A stretch of DNA of 64,000 nucleotides from Sipunculus nudus. Its lineage: Eukaryota; Annelida; Sipuncula; Golfingiida; Sipunculidae. Below, one piece after another: positions 12,346 through 24,391 of this stretch. The notes beneath the pieces are model-generated. The model was not told the DNA's origin, made no database searches, and saw nothing but the letters and a program-made list of their open reading frames with translations. A program made the translations under genes and the position numbers. Location: NCBI GenBank assembly GCA_026874595.1, contig CM049318.1, positions 47,532,456 to 47,596,455 on the forward strand, in the 5' to 3' direction. The number at the start of each line of letters is the position of its first letter. Positions within the stretch are counted from its first letter, which is position 1.

Positions 12346-13205
12346 ATGTTGTTCTTGATGTAGTCAATAAAGATAAAACTAAAATCATGGTTTTATAATC
12401 AATTAAGATAAAACTAAAATCATGGTTTTATTATCAATAAAGATAAAACTAAAATCATGGTTTTATAATCAATAAAGATAAAACTAAAATCATGGTTTTA
12501 TTATCAATAAAGATAATACTAAAATCATGGTTTCATAATCAATAAAGATAAAACTAAAATCATGGTTTTATAATCAATAAAGAAAAAACTAAAATCATGG
12601 TTTTATTATCAAAAAAAGATAAAACTAAAATCATGGTTTTATTATCAATAAAGATAATACTAAAATCATGGTTTTAAAATCAATAAAGATAAAACTAAAA
12701 TCATGGTTTTATAATCAGTAAAGATAAAACTTAAATCATGGTTTTATTATCAATAAAGATAAAACTAAAATCATGGTTTTATAATCAATAAAGATAAAAC
12801 TAAAATCATGGTTTTATAATCAATAAAGATAGAACTAAAATCATGGTTTTATAATCAATAAAGATAAAACTAAAATCATGGTTTTATAATCAATAAAGAT
12901 AAAACTAAAATCATGGTTTTATAATCAATAAAGATAAAACTAAAATCATGGTTTTATTATCAAAAAAAGATAAAACTAAAATCATGGTTTTATAATCAAT
13001 AAAGATATAACTAAAATTATGGTTTTATAATCAATAAAGATAATACTAAAATCATGGTTTTATAATCAATAAAGATAAAACTAAAATCATGGTTTTATTA
13101 TCAAAAAAAAAGATAAAACAAAAATCATGGTTTTATCATCAATAAAGATAATACTAAAATCATGGTTTTACAATCAATAAAGGTAAAACAAAAATCATGG
13201 TATAT
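12346..13205. repeat. 35-bp minisatellite of poly(A)-signal units, about 24 copies
   Basis: The unit runs from GGTTTTATAATCAATAAAGA through TAAAACTAAAATCAT, 35 bp. Nearly every copy carries AATAAA on the plus strand, and a CATG-centred near-palindrome. The array starts within or at the end of the LTR fragment, where the first AATAAAGATAAAAC occurs. Confidence 0.95.
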
Positions 13206-14158
13206 AGGATGATTGTCCTTTACGGAAAACTGAAAGATCGCATTTAACATAAAACAGAAGTGGTTCCATCTTGTTCAAAAACATAAGAAAACGAAACTAT
13301 ATGCACCAGGTTCTGAAACAGTCATTCTTGTGGAGAAAGTACATGAATGAATGTTTTCGATTACTTACCAATCGACGTTGCTGCCCAAAGAAACACAGAA
13401 GATAGTTTCATTAACATTCATATACCAAAGTTGGAAAGACATGCTCAAAGCTACGCCAGAGACATTGCAGACGAACACGAAAGCAAAAGAGACGGCACAT
13501 CACGTGGCAGATAAATAATTCCCCAATATTCAACATGACCAGAAGTCTGAAGTAGGTATAGAAATAGTCTACTTAAATAAAAAGGACACAGTAGATCCAA
13601 CTATTCGTTTATTTACATAGTACTACTCTGGAAACTTGCTGCACCATTCAGTGAATACAGGACACCGAAAAGCGACATAACCGCGAAAAAAACAGGGGGC
13701 CACTTTATAGAGGCTGCTGGACTCGTGCACATCACCCAAAAGCTTCCACATTATTCCTCGTTAGTCATCTATATGATATTAAAGAATATATATAAAACCA
13801 GAAACAATCGAGACAGACCAGAGCCGCAGCAAATATGAAAAAGTCAGCAAATATATTCATAAAAGCTAATATTCAAAAACATATTTAAGAATCCACAGAG
13901 CACCTTCTACTGAGCGAATGCAAGGTCATAGTTAACCTAACATCAAATTTGCATATTCAGTCAGCGTTACCTTCCATGTAATATAAGCATACAAAGAAAG
14001 CAAACAATGCAGTCATTTGAATGTGAAAATTCAGACGTAGATACAAATATCATGTATACATATTCCTAAATCAGAAAAGTTGATGTAAATAATAGACATT
14101 ATCATGAATGACGCTTAAGGTGCAGGATTGGTGGTCCTGTCTCCTGTCAAACAACCAG
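13206..14158. other. AT-rich sequence between the 35-bp array and the solo LTR, unassigned
   Basis: No open frame over 60 codons and no recognised motif. It might be decayed retroelement interior, given LTR-like sequence on both sides, but nothing coding supports that. Confidence 0.3.
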
Positions 14159-14162
14159 ACAG

Positions 14163-14946
14163 TGTTACAGGTGCTCTTTTTTATTGTGTGACACGGGCGT
14201 AACTCGTGTTATTGTTACATTTTATGTTTAATCCGTTCTGGTTGAACTCTCGTTGTCATGTGAGCCTTGGGTTCTCACGCCTCGTCGTGGGTCACGTGAT
14301 GGCCCTGGTATGTGTAGATACACAGCGATGTCTTTCTAGAGAATTCCTGAAGCGCGTGTTTACTGTGGAGTAGGGTCCTTATAGACTGTTCGAGAAGTGG
14401 AAAATTCCCGGCTTGGGGTGTGAAGGTATATAAGGGGGCTGTTTTTAGAAACCAGGGGGCAGACAGCAGAGCAGATACCAGCGGACGCAGAAGCGTGTGT
14501 CAGGACCTTATCCAACGAATGCGGCAATTATAGATTTTCAAGAACTTTCTCCTGGATTTTATACATTTGGACTTCAGTTTACTTCTGTGTTATTGCAAGA
14601 ACTTTCCACTGGACTGTCATTCTCCGAGAGTTTACATTCAAAGGACTTATCGTTGTGATGGTGTTGGTATCGAGGTACTGTATCATTATCTTTTTGTGTG
14701 ATTGTATTGACTTGTTGCTATAACGCTGTTTTACTGTATAATTGTATTGATTTAGTGTATTGTATTGTTAGGGTTGTTTTAAGAATAAATTATAGTTATT
14801 TGTTAACAAAAAACCACTGACTTCTTTATTCATTCCCCTAGACATTTCACGCTGCCTAGTGTTACAGAATCTGATTTTTTTTATCTCCATTACAAAATTT
14901 GTGTTCATCAAGCATACGTGATCTGTTTATATTAGGTTCCATAAAA
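14163..14946 (+). mobile_element. Solo LTR, copy 1, with ACAG target duplication
   Basis: It starts TGTTACAGGTGCTC and ends GGTTCCATAAAA, the last bases being a mutated GTAACA. It is flanked by direct ACAG repeats at 14159-14162 and 14947-14950. Promoter-like TATATAAG is at 14427-14434 and AATAAA at 14784-14789, consistent with U3-R-U5 order. No internal coding region is attached. The minus-strand copy at 51523-52240 is the same family. A 4- to 5-bp duplication with TG..CA ends fits a gypsy-like or retrovirus-like LTR; the exact clade is open. Confidence 0.85.
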
Positions 14947-14950
14947 ACAG

Positions 14951-16300
14951 GTATTGCAGATTCCTTTCCATAAATAAAGAACAAGCTATGACAGAAACAC
15001 AGGTTTCCCTATAGCTCTGGCATTCTTTTAACATTTGACCATTCTCTACTATTAATGATAGTGTAATGGTAAATATTTAAAATAAAATATTTTAAATTTG
15101 ATAATTTAGCGAGGAACACATACGTTGGTGCTCAAACATGGTTTGTTGCACATCGTACAGAATTACGTTGGTGAGCATCACTCATACATGGTTGAGGATG
15201 TCCGGGTGTAATTAATGTTTAGGCGTCACAATATTTGGTGGTTTAAACATTGAAAGGTCCCTAACAACAGCGTCATAGGTGTTTGTTAATCCCCACCTGA
15301 CGTCCCCGCGGAAAAGAAACCGCGGGCGGGGAAATGTTTAGAAATTGCGTCAGTCGCCCGTTTGCCTCCTAACACTAAACATCGGGGAAGGTCAGGTACC
15401 GTATTTTGTTCAGCTTTTTGCAACTAGAATTGGTTATATCGTTATGATTTACGCAAATTAAAAGCAGATATATATATATAGATATATATATTTATTGTAT
15501 TTATTGGTAAATTTGTGGCAAACGGGCGGCTCATTTGTATATATTACTTGTAATAATTTTGTGATTAATCCCACCCACCCAGATCCCTGCTTATTGTTAC
15601 GCTTCGGGCGATGGGTGATGGAGTGTGATATTGGTGTAATAATTGAGAAACATGCTTAATTAAAGTGAAGAAGCCCGTCTGAGTAAAAAACAAGTCTGCT
15701 AAAATTAAACAAACAAGACTTTTTAGAAGCTGCTAAATCCCCAAAGCTTGATTCACCGCTCCTGATCTCAGCCATCCAGAGGGCTTACTAAACACAGATA
15801 AACAAAACAAAGTCGTCCACATAGTTCAGGATTTTATAAAAAGTCGCACAGTCTCTATCGCTTTAGTGTACTAGCCACGTGCTTCGCTAAACGCAACGTT
15901 CTAACACATCAGGGTGTGTCTTGAAGACATCCCACGAACACTGTTTCACTGATGGATCTAGCTTAAAGGCCTTCAGTACTCGTGAAAGCTTTACAAATTG
16001 GCCACCTGGCTTAGACCGACCAGGTACTGTTTCAATGCGACCTTGTTTGTATATAAGCACAAATGTAATATTTAAACGTATTCAAACCCAAGAATATGCC
16101 TAAATCCTAAAATACGCCTTGGTATACCCATAATATTTGGAAAATGTCAATTTTTCAAGAAAATTAAGGGGTAGGGGTACGAAAGTTGCCCAAGAATTTA
16201 CATATATTACTTTTTTAAGGTCAAATTATATATACCATCATGAAGCTAATGTTCTTCCAATTTCATTGTTGCCAAAATTAAGCAATTATGATGTTTAATA
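14951..16300. other. Intergenic stretch, nothing identified beyond the hairpin
   Basis: AT-rich with a short TA tract near 15470-15490. Short open frames lack family motifs. Confidence 0.4.
15305..15326. repeat. GC-rich hairpin
   Basis: CCCGCGG (15305-15311) and CCGCGGG (15320-15326) form a perfect 7-bp stem around an A-rich 8-base loop, in an otherwise AT-rich stretch. Function unknown. Confidence 0.7.
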
Positions 16301-16485
16301 AGAAAGTTACAGTCCATAAACCGAAGGAAATTTATATGTTTAGAAACACCTGAAAATGAGTAAAGGACACCTCAAGGGAGAAAACTAGGGGGGTCGGCGA
16401 AACTTCCCGGGAGGATGGGGGAGGGGGGGGGGGGGGGCTTCCTGGCCCATGAACGTTATCTCGCCTGTCAGACGGACATTAACAT
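16300..16485. repeat. Short dispersed MITE-like repeat, copy 1
   Basis: GTCCATAAACC near the left end, then GAAACACCTGAAAATGAGTAAAGG, a poly-G run and CTTCCTGGCCCATGAACG near the right end. The same order occurs at 39643-39875, where the ends form an approximate inverted repeat. Confidence 0.6.
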
Positions 16486-16724
16486 AAGAGTTGTTTGAAG
16501 ATGCAAGCCCTATAGGATCTTGCACGAAGCTGTGCCAGGAGAGAAATTGTCGAATACGCCAGCCGTACTCGGTCTTCGCAAGAGTCACGTTACAGCTAGA
16601 CCGAGCGTGAAGCATTTGCTATTGTGGGGGCTAGTAAATGTATCTACGGGGAGCGTCACTAAAGTTGCCGCCAGCGACCAAACTTACAACAAAGCTGTCG
16701 AACATAGTCGAGCAGGTGGCACAT

Positions 16725-18245
16725 TTTAACAAGTGACCCATTGGTCATGACGCTCAGCTGACTGGGAAGAGATTCGCAAAAGGAAATTTTATCATCTGAA
16801 TGGTAGTATATACCAATTCAACTGAAGCATCAAACAGATTAACCAACAGGCCAAGAATGTGTCTGTATTTATATATCTCAAAAATAGAGAAAAAATGTGT
16901 AAACTTAAATGCGTAAAAAAAAATACAGGTGGCTCCACCAGTCTGCAGAACCTAATAAAAACCCTTAATGGTCAATATCCATACAAAGAATCATGGTGAT
17001 CTCTGCATTAGTTGTTCAGTTACTTAAGCTTTTGTATCAAATTTTCCATTATTCTGAGGGATACTCCGGAGTCCTATAGCTTGAAGGATATGGGTAACAG
17101 AGACCTAATTTCAGGTTTCCACAGACACTTTTAATGGGTCTCCCTGTGTGTCAAGAATGAAGATTCTAGGTCCAGTTATTATGATTTGTACCCTGTTGAC
17201 AGATAACTACATCCTTAAGGGTCTCAAAAATAGAGAAAAGAAATGGTAAAAATTTGAAAAAATACAGGTGGCGCCACCAGTCTGCAGAAACTGATGGAAC
17301 ACCTCTTGATCAATATGTATGCCCAAAATCATGACCATCAGTAGTGTAGTTATTGAGATGTTGCAGTTTTTTTTATCAAATTTTCCATTATTCTTGGGGG
17401 TAATTGGGAGGCCCACAGCTCAAAGGATATGGGCAACAGAGACTTAATTTCAGGTTTCCATGGAGACCTTTAATAGGTCTCTCACTGTGTCAAGAACGAA
17501 GATTTAAGGTCCAGTCTTTACGATTTGTGCCCTGTTAACAGATGTTCATATTTTTTAAAGGTCTCAAAAATAGAGAAAACAATTCGTAAAAAATCGAAAA
17601 AATACAGGTGGCGCCACCAATCTGCAGAAACTGATGAAACATCTCATGATCAATATGTATGCCAGAAATCATGACATTTTTTACTATTCTGGGGGATATT
17701 TTGGGGCCCCATAGCTCAAAGGATATGGGTAACAGGGACCTAGTTTCTGGTTTCCATGGAGACTTCATAGGTTTCTCACTGTGTCAAGAATGAAGATTCT
17801 AGATCCAGTTTTTACGATTTGTGCCCTGTTAACAAATGTTCACATGTTTAAAGGTCTCAAAAACAGAGAAAAAATCGTAAAAAAATCGAAAAATACAGGT
17901 GGCGCCACCAGTCTACAGGAACTGATGTAACATCTGATGATCAAAATGCATGCCAAAAATCATGACCATCAGTGATGTAGTAAATGAGATATTGAAGTTT
18001 TTGTATGAAATTTTTTACTATTCTGGGGGGTACTTTGGGGCCCCATAGCTCAAAGGATATGGGTAGCATAGACCTAATTTCTAATTTCCAAGGAGATTTT
18101 TCATGGACCTCTCAGAATGTCAAGTTATAAGATTCTAGGTCCAGCGGTTACGATTTGAGCTTGGTTAACGGACAGACAGACGGACGACGGACAAAGAGGG
18201 ATCACTATAGCTCAGATGCCTTACCGTCAGCTGAGCTAAAAACGT
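16725..18245 (+). repeat. Repeat family A, long copy with internal tandem units
   Basis: Its ends are inverted: GCTCAGCTGAC at 16752-16762 and GTCAGCTGAGC at 18226-18236. Between them are four units of about 290-340 bp, each with CTCAAAAATAGAGAAAA (near 16878, 17222, 17562) or CTCAAAAACAGAG (near 17854), a GGTGGCGCCACC palindrome or variant, and AAGGATATGGGTAACAGAGA. A GACAGACAGACGGACGACGG run precedes the right end. Minus-strand kin lies at 26968-27870 and a partial copy at 60085-60455. No transposase, so probably a non-autonomous DNA element. Confidence 0.8.
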
Positions 18246-18249
18246 TGAA

Positions 18250-20440
18250 TGGTTCTGGTATAGATAAATGTGAAATCGAACTGTTGGGGAAGAACTTGCC
18301 TCTCACACGTCAGGTATTTTGTTTAAAGGTAATAGAGTTTTAATCCCGACAAAACTTCGTGAAAAAGTTATCACAGTAGAGGGCACCAGGGCATGTGCAG
18401 CACAAAATAATTTCTAAGGTTAAAAGTGTGGTCTCCCGGAATAAATGAAAAGAGTTGAAAGTATCGTAAGAAATTGTACTGTCTGCCATTTAGTGACCTC
18501 TGAGCCATTGGGGATGTCTGACCTACCGAATTGCCCGTGAGAAAACCTTGGTACTGACTTTTGCGGTCTTTTGCCTTCTGATGAATGATTGTTTATAATA
18601 ACAGATGAATACTCGAGATATCCATTGGTTGAGTTGGTCAAAACCTGTCTGCGTACTCGGTGCTTGGTAAAGTACTGACAGAGTATGGTAAAATGTAGCA
18701 AACCAAAACCGTCAATGGTTGATCCTTTAACTCACATGCGTCCTGGAATGTCAAGCATATGAGATTTCACCACCGCCAAATATACACTCGAAGGCCAATT
18801 AAGGGTCTATTCGCAAGCATAAGCGTTTAATAAACGACTTATGACATCAATACGTGCTGCCACGCTCGAACAGAGAAATGGAAGCAGGAGACGTATAAAT
18901 CCCTGTGGAGACATCGCTCTGTTCCTCATCCTTCCACTTTTTTTCTCGCCGTATCGCCTTTGGAAACGTGACCCCATCACAAAACCCCCAGAGCTCGCGT
19001 ATAGCAAGGACGACCTGGATCATTTGATGGCAACGGTAAATGATGGGGCTGCAAAATCTGAAATGAAAGAGTATGAAACCAACCGCAACAGCACGCCAAA
19101 GCTAGGCCAGCTTTCAACCTGGGAACAATGTGCTGATCAAGAATGGTGTGAAAGAGGACAAGATCGCTCCCATGTATGCTCTTAGGTAATATAATGTTAT
19201 GTCAAGATATGGAAACATGATCACTGCGAAGTCAGGGGATCATGTCATAACTAGAAACAACTCAAGCTTTAAAACAGCATCAGCAGATCTGGATACTCGT
19301 GAAAGCTAGGATGATTCTGCAAGAGGAAGGAGAGATTATGGACACTGAAGCACAAACTGAAAACGAAAGATTGCTTAGTGTGGCCTAATCACCTATCTCA
19401 CCTTAATAGACTAAAGGTAATTCCTTGGAGCTGTTATAAAAATAGGCCAGAAAATGCGGATATCACCGCACACAGGCTACTTGTTTTGTTTATATCAACA
19501 TGTTTATAATATTGGGGGCCCGTCAAAATAAAACAAATTCAACAAGGGCATCTGGCAGCAAGTCGGATAAGCCAGAGCTTTGCAAATGGCGTTTTGCAAC
19601 AAGTGACCTTTCTGCCTCCGCATATATGCAACCTTCCACTTAAGGTTACATGTTTTTCCCATTTTGTAAACATTGCTGTGTTTATAAACACGTTGTTGAT
19701 AAACAAATTACACATCATTCACGGAGGCGTTATAAGAAATTTTCATAAAAGAATTACTATTGGGTCATTATAATATATACACAGAGGAAGTTAGAAATCA
19801 CATATATTCTTTTTCAAAAAGTAGGCGAATGGGCAGCTTTAATGATGCAGTAGAACTTTTGACAGCTCGTGTCATGAACAAAAACACTTCCGCCATAACG
19901 TCCTCCCTCAACGCAAAAGAAAACTATGCGCCGACGCGCCTAAGTTAAGTTAAAACACAATAAATATGTTTCCTTCAGTCGCAGCTGTCGTGATAATGAA
20001 CATGACCTGAGATCTAAGACAGATATTTGAGGTAGATTTTTTTTTATTAGTCTCTTCATAATTATTAAATGTCATGATGCTTTATGGACTCTGTCTTTAT
20101 GTTCCGGGTAAACTTATCTCCTTAATCCTCTACTCTCCCGACTTGCCCTAAACCGCCTTCTATTTGGCATTTCACATACCCTTACTTGAAGCAAATTTAG
20201 GGTTGAAATATTCACTGTCACCCTTCCTTCATATCTGTACTTAAATGAAAAACAGAGCTAAACCTCGGGAGTCATGTGATCAAGATTCAAACCAGCGCGG
20301 GACGCAAAACGTTTTGGATACAAATAAAAATGACTGGCTTTCACTCAGGTGCCTCTCTTACTTGGGCCCTGATAATATATGTCGGTTACGAAGCGTGGCC
20401 CATAACTGGTTCATACATTGCTTGTGAGAAGCGATGTTTT
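18250..20440. other. Intergenic stretch, no supported gene
   Basis: Contains several open frames of 60-114 codons on both strands (for example 18841-19185 plus) with no recognisable domain, no splice-consistent partner and no repeat structure. Confidence 0.35.
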
Positions 20441-20464
20441 AGAAAGATTATATAATATTACGAG

Positions 20465-21062
20465 TGTTTATTTTTGTCCCCCGCCGTCGCCGAAGGCGCC
20501 GTCGGCGGGGACATAGAAATGTTGTCCGTCCGTCCGTCCGTCACACATTTGTTAACGAATAACTCGAAAAGAATTTGAGGAAAGTAACAAAACTTGCAGT
20601 ATTGATGCACCTTATCAAGGGCTAGGTAAAGTTCGAACATGAATGAACTGGACGCAATGTTCAAGGTCCCAGGAGCGATAATGCTCAAATGATGTCAACG
20701 CAATAACTCAAAAAGAGTTTGAGGTACAGTCACCAATCTTCTAGCATTGATTCACCTTATCAAGGGCTAGGTCAAGTTAAAACATGGATGATATTGATGC
20801 ATTTTAAGGTCACAGTGGCGATAATGCTAAAATGATGTAAACGCAATAACTGGAAAAGAACTTGAGGCACAATCACCAAACTTGCAGCATCGACGTAGCC
20901 TACCTCATGAAGGGCTAGGTCAAGTTCAAATATGGATGACCTTCATGCAGTTTTAAGGTCACAGAGGTAATCTTGGTGTGTGACATTGACCCATTTCAAT
21001 TTCATACATTTTATATTCACAACTTTTTTTCTAGTTATTCCGGCATCAGGCGGGGGACATAC
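20465..21062. mobile_element. Repeat family C with TIR-like ends and internal tandem units
   Basis: Left end TTGTCCCCCGCCGTCGCCG, right end GCATCAGGCGGGGGACAT, so the outermost GTCCCCCGCC is inverted. A GC hairpin (CCCCGCCG/CGGCGGGG) sits at the left end, followed by CCGTCCGTCCGTC. Inside, about 140-bp units recur, marked by AATAACTC(G/A)AAAAG and CACCTTATCAAGGGCTAGGT near 20556, 20702 and 20844. Non-coding; MITE-like. Confidence 0.65.
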
Positions 21063-21599
21063 AAGATCTGTTCCACAGTTCAACTTTTCCCTTGTACATA
21101 TTAAGATACCTTTTTTTAAGTATGGAAAAAATGGAAGAAAGTATCAAACTTTGTCATATATATGTATGTGCACTGTGCAGTGTTTGATTGTTTGCTATAG
21201 TGGTCATTTCTGTGTAAAAAAAAAGAATAGACACGAGTAATATGGCACAATCGGCGCCGCACACTGAAGAAAATATACATCAGTCTAAGAGGTTCTTTTG
21301 GATTTGATAATAAAAAGGAATAAAACGTCTTAACCTAGAAAGAGCCAGATGATTGAAAGATATGATTCATTACTATTACAAACGTTAAAAAAGGATTTCA
21401 TACTAAAAAAATGATATCTTATATAACACATACGACGTAGACATGTATGCCAACACCCAGGTCTCTGAATACGTAAGACAACTTTGAATACTGTAAGTGA
21501 CTTAAACGCTTAATATACAAATTTGTAATAATCTGAAAAGTTCTCACTTGCTGAACAGATTTTACACAAACACACACAAACATTTATGTGTGTATGTGT

Positions 21600-21619
21600 G
21601 GGGGGGGGGGGGGGGGGGA
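21600..21619. repeat. Poly-G run next to TG-rich sequence
   Basis: About 18 G in a row, flanked on both sides by TGTGTGTG. Confidence 0.9.
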
Positions 21620-21760
21620 ATTGTGTGTGTGGTTGGTTTGGTGTATAATTAATGGCATGGACGTGTTATGGCATGGAATGTAGTCAAACTGTAGGTTTAG
21701 AGTAAGAGTGACATGTTTTTATATATAATGAATAAGTTGGTCTTTCTAAAAGACGTCAAT

Positions 21761-21764
<4 letters not shown>

Positions 21765-21830
<66 letters not shown>
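21765..21830. repeat. (TA)n microsatellite
   Basis: Pure TA tract of about 65 bp. Confidence 0.95.
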
Positions 21831-21831
<1 letters not shown>

Positions 21832-22293
21832 GCCCTGTAAATATGTAAATGATTAAATGATAGACTTTTGTGGACTATCGTATTTTTACTCTACGAGATT
21901 TCAGATAACAGAGGATCCCTCGTCAGGCATGATTTTGATTTGATTAAAATGGCACTCTCGGTGGCCCTCGGAATCAGCACCGGTCCCCGCGATGTGTGTT
22001 CCTTGTGGTACAGTTGATATTCCGCAAGCGGACCTGCGTTTATTGGGATCCCAAATGACGTCACCATTTTCAGTACGGACCAAAACCGGCAGTAGGGTGT
22101 CGGATGCCAAGTCAGATCTCAATCTCGGATGCCTTCCTCAGCCACAGACAGCAAACAGAGGAATCAGAACACAAATGAGTATTTTCAGTGTTAATGACGT
22201 AAGAATGAGAATAAACATGCTTACACGTTATTTAATGTTATATAATGCGAGCTTCTCACCGTTCTATATTACAATAAAATACAATTATATTAT

Positions 22294-22324
22294 CAGGGGC
22301 GTAGCGAAGGGGGGGCCGCAGGGG

Positions 22325-22382
<58 letters not shown>

Positions 22383-23164
22383 CATATATATATATATATA
22401 TAATATATATATATATATATACATATGCCTTAAATCAGTGGCGGATATATGCTATTAGTGACGATTCAAGAGGGGGCGCCTTCGGCGCGCGGCCCCCCGT
22501 TGAGCTGCAAAATCTCTCATTTTATCTAATTTCCGAATTTCGGGATTAATATTCGTTTTTCATATTTCTTATTATTAATAAGCTATTAGGCTTTATTTAA
22601 GTTATCTGCAGTTACAATTACCTTCAAATTTATTAGTTGAGTAAAAGGATATTTATGATCAGCTGCAGAACAACTGCAGATCGATCGAGCACTGAGCCCT
22701 GGTTGGGGTGGACCGTGAACAATCTTACGGCTCCTCTGGTGATACCGGTACTCAAACTCGCGATCTACGTTGAGTTCTTAGTAGTCCTGTGTGCTGTCGA
22801 GACCACGAAACCCGGTAAAATCCAAAATTTAACATAATAATTCAGCTATTTCTCCACGAGCATTCAGTTTAAAAGATAATATTTTGATATTTACAAGCGT
22901 GATTGCGCTTTTGCGCCATTGAATCATAACTACATAACGCAAAGACATTAGGGAACAGTTTTTCAGGAACAGGATATCCTCATTTTTTTTGTAAAAATTG
23001 CCTCAAAATGTCCTCTTGACATTGTATATTCAAAATTTCCCAATATGGGAGGGGGAAACCCCCTCCCATACCCACCCCATGTACCTGTAACTAACCTTAA
23101 TTAAACCATGTTTCATAATTTAAAATAAAAAAATATATTTTTTCTTACACTGAAACAATAAAGT

Positions 23165-23213
<49 letters not shown>

Positions 23214-23343
23214 GATATATACACAATAATATATATACATGCATATAAGCGCCCCTACCCCCCCCCCCCCCCCCGTTTTCGAATTTCTTGATCCGCCACT
23301 GATGATGGCCCCCTCCCCTCCCTCAATCCTGGCTACGCCCCTG
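22294..23343. mobile_element. Composite MITE, copy 2 (inverted relative to copy 1)
   Basis: Begins CAGGGGCGTAGCGAAGG and ends CTGGCTACGCCCCTG. The right inner end TTTTCGAATTTCTTGATCC and the GCCACTGATGATGGCC next to it mirror the left inner end of the 6991-8155 element. (TA)n near 22327-22423 and an ATA/AAT trinucleotide run near 23168-23212 lie inside. Flanks share ATATTAT (22287-22293 and 23344-23350), a possible 7-bp target duplication, though the flanks are AT-rich so this is weak. Confidence 0.7.
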
Positions 23344-23350
23344 ATATTAT

Positions 23351-24200
23351 ATTATTTATATCATATTGTTTATATTATATCATATTATTGGATTCCGTGA
23401 TATTGAATATTATTTATTGTAAAGTGTTGTGTATTCTTTGTAATAAATATATGTTAGACATTCTGGGCCTATGACAAATATATTTTTTAATCGTAGATTA
23501 GTAAATATTTTTGGTTATCCTTTCTTGTTCCTGAAACCCAGTTATTTGAATCGTATTTGAGATGACTTACCAAGAATGTTTACTATTAATAAAAGCCTAC
23601 ATACGAGGCAATTAAAATGTATGAGATAAGTTTTGTTCTTTATCCATGTAATTTCTTCATGAAATATTACACAGATGCACTTAACTTAAACGTTACAATT
23701 TAATGTTTGACGTATTTCATGTAATTAAGTAATAGATAAAACGATAGAAACTTCGTAGTGTACAATTAACAACCATTAATAATACCAACTAACAGTGCCT
23801 CGATTTGCAGTATCAAATAATGGGAAAATGGGGAACATTTTCCAATTTCCTTATTTTTCTGTGTAAAGAACATGTTCATTAATGTATTTAAATTAAGAGC
23901 TTTAATCATTAAGGATATTTAATATGTAACAAATAATAACAATAATCATCTATGACTTGAAACTATGTCTGTTACAGTATCTCACAAATAATTATCCTAT
24001 GATGCCAAAGAAATTTTTAATTCGTCTACATTTTACTTTTATTGTGAAATGATAGAGAAGCAATTATCTCTACATACATCATATTTAATACTACACTAAA
24101 AACACTTTATATATTTTTATTCCTCTGTTTGCTGGTTTATATACGTGAGGCTTCTTAGAATGACGTCCTGCTTGCCATCAGATGTGGTATCCGTTATATG
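23351..24200. other. AT-rich 5' flank of CFAP210
   Basis: AT-rich intergenic DNA with no open frame or repeat of note, ending near the start of the putative CFAP210 promoter, where GC content rises. Confidence 0.4.
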
Positions 24201-24246
24201 ACTTCCGACATCCGGGTTTTAGTCCGTACCACTATTTTCAGTGCAG

Positions 24247-24261
24247 GTTGCCAATGACAAC
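24247..24261 (+). promoter_or_regulatory. X-box (RFX binding site) of CFAP210
   Basis: GTTGCCAATGACAAC fits the X-box pattern RYYNYY-N3-RRNRAC at every defined position, and is one base away from the stricter GTNRCC/RGYAAC half-sites. It lies 88 bp upstream of the proposed CFAP210 start codon, the usual distance for RFX sites in ciliary genes. RFX factors, with FOXJ1 in animals, drive motile-cilium genes. A CRE-like TGACGTC lies near 24162. Confidence 0.7.
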
Positions 24262-24348
24262 ATACATGGCGGACTAAATACACGATCGCTGTCCTGGGGA
24301 ACATCATTCTGAAGTTGGTTATTCCTCGGTTAGGCTGTTAACATAAAC

Positions 24349-24391
24349 ATGTCGGCGGTACTGCATGGTCGGAGAAAAGGACAGACAAGAG
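24349..24391 (+). CDS. CFAP210: CFAP210 coding exon 1
   Basis: ATG at 24349 opens a frame reading MSAVLHGRRKGQTR and leaves one base, which joins in phase with the two-base start of exon 2. The donor GTTGGT is a weak match. The start was chosen for the phase fit and the upstream X-box. The alternative ATG at 26333 lies inside intron 1 and would skip this exon. Confidence 0.6.

Noticed and set aside
12346-13205. CRISPR-like regular spacing
   Set aside because: Units are head-to-tail with no unique spacers, in animal DNA. This is a minisatellite. The same applies to the other arrays.
18841-19185. 114-codon plus-strand open frame
   Set aside because: No recognisable domain, an opposite-strand frame overlaps it, and no exon partner was seen. 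It could be an unknown gene but the evidence is too thin.
21992-22549. 185-codon plus-strand open frame
   Set aside because: The frame runs into the MITE and its (TA)n tract. The first third is compositionally gene-like but I recognise no domain, so no gene is called.
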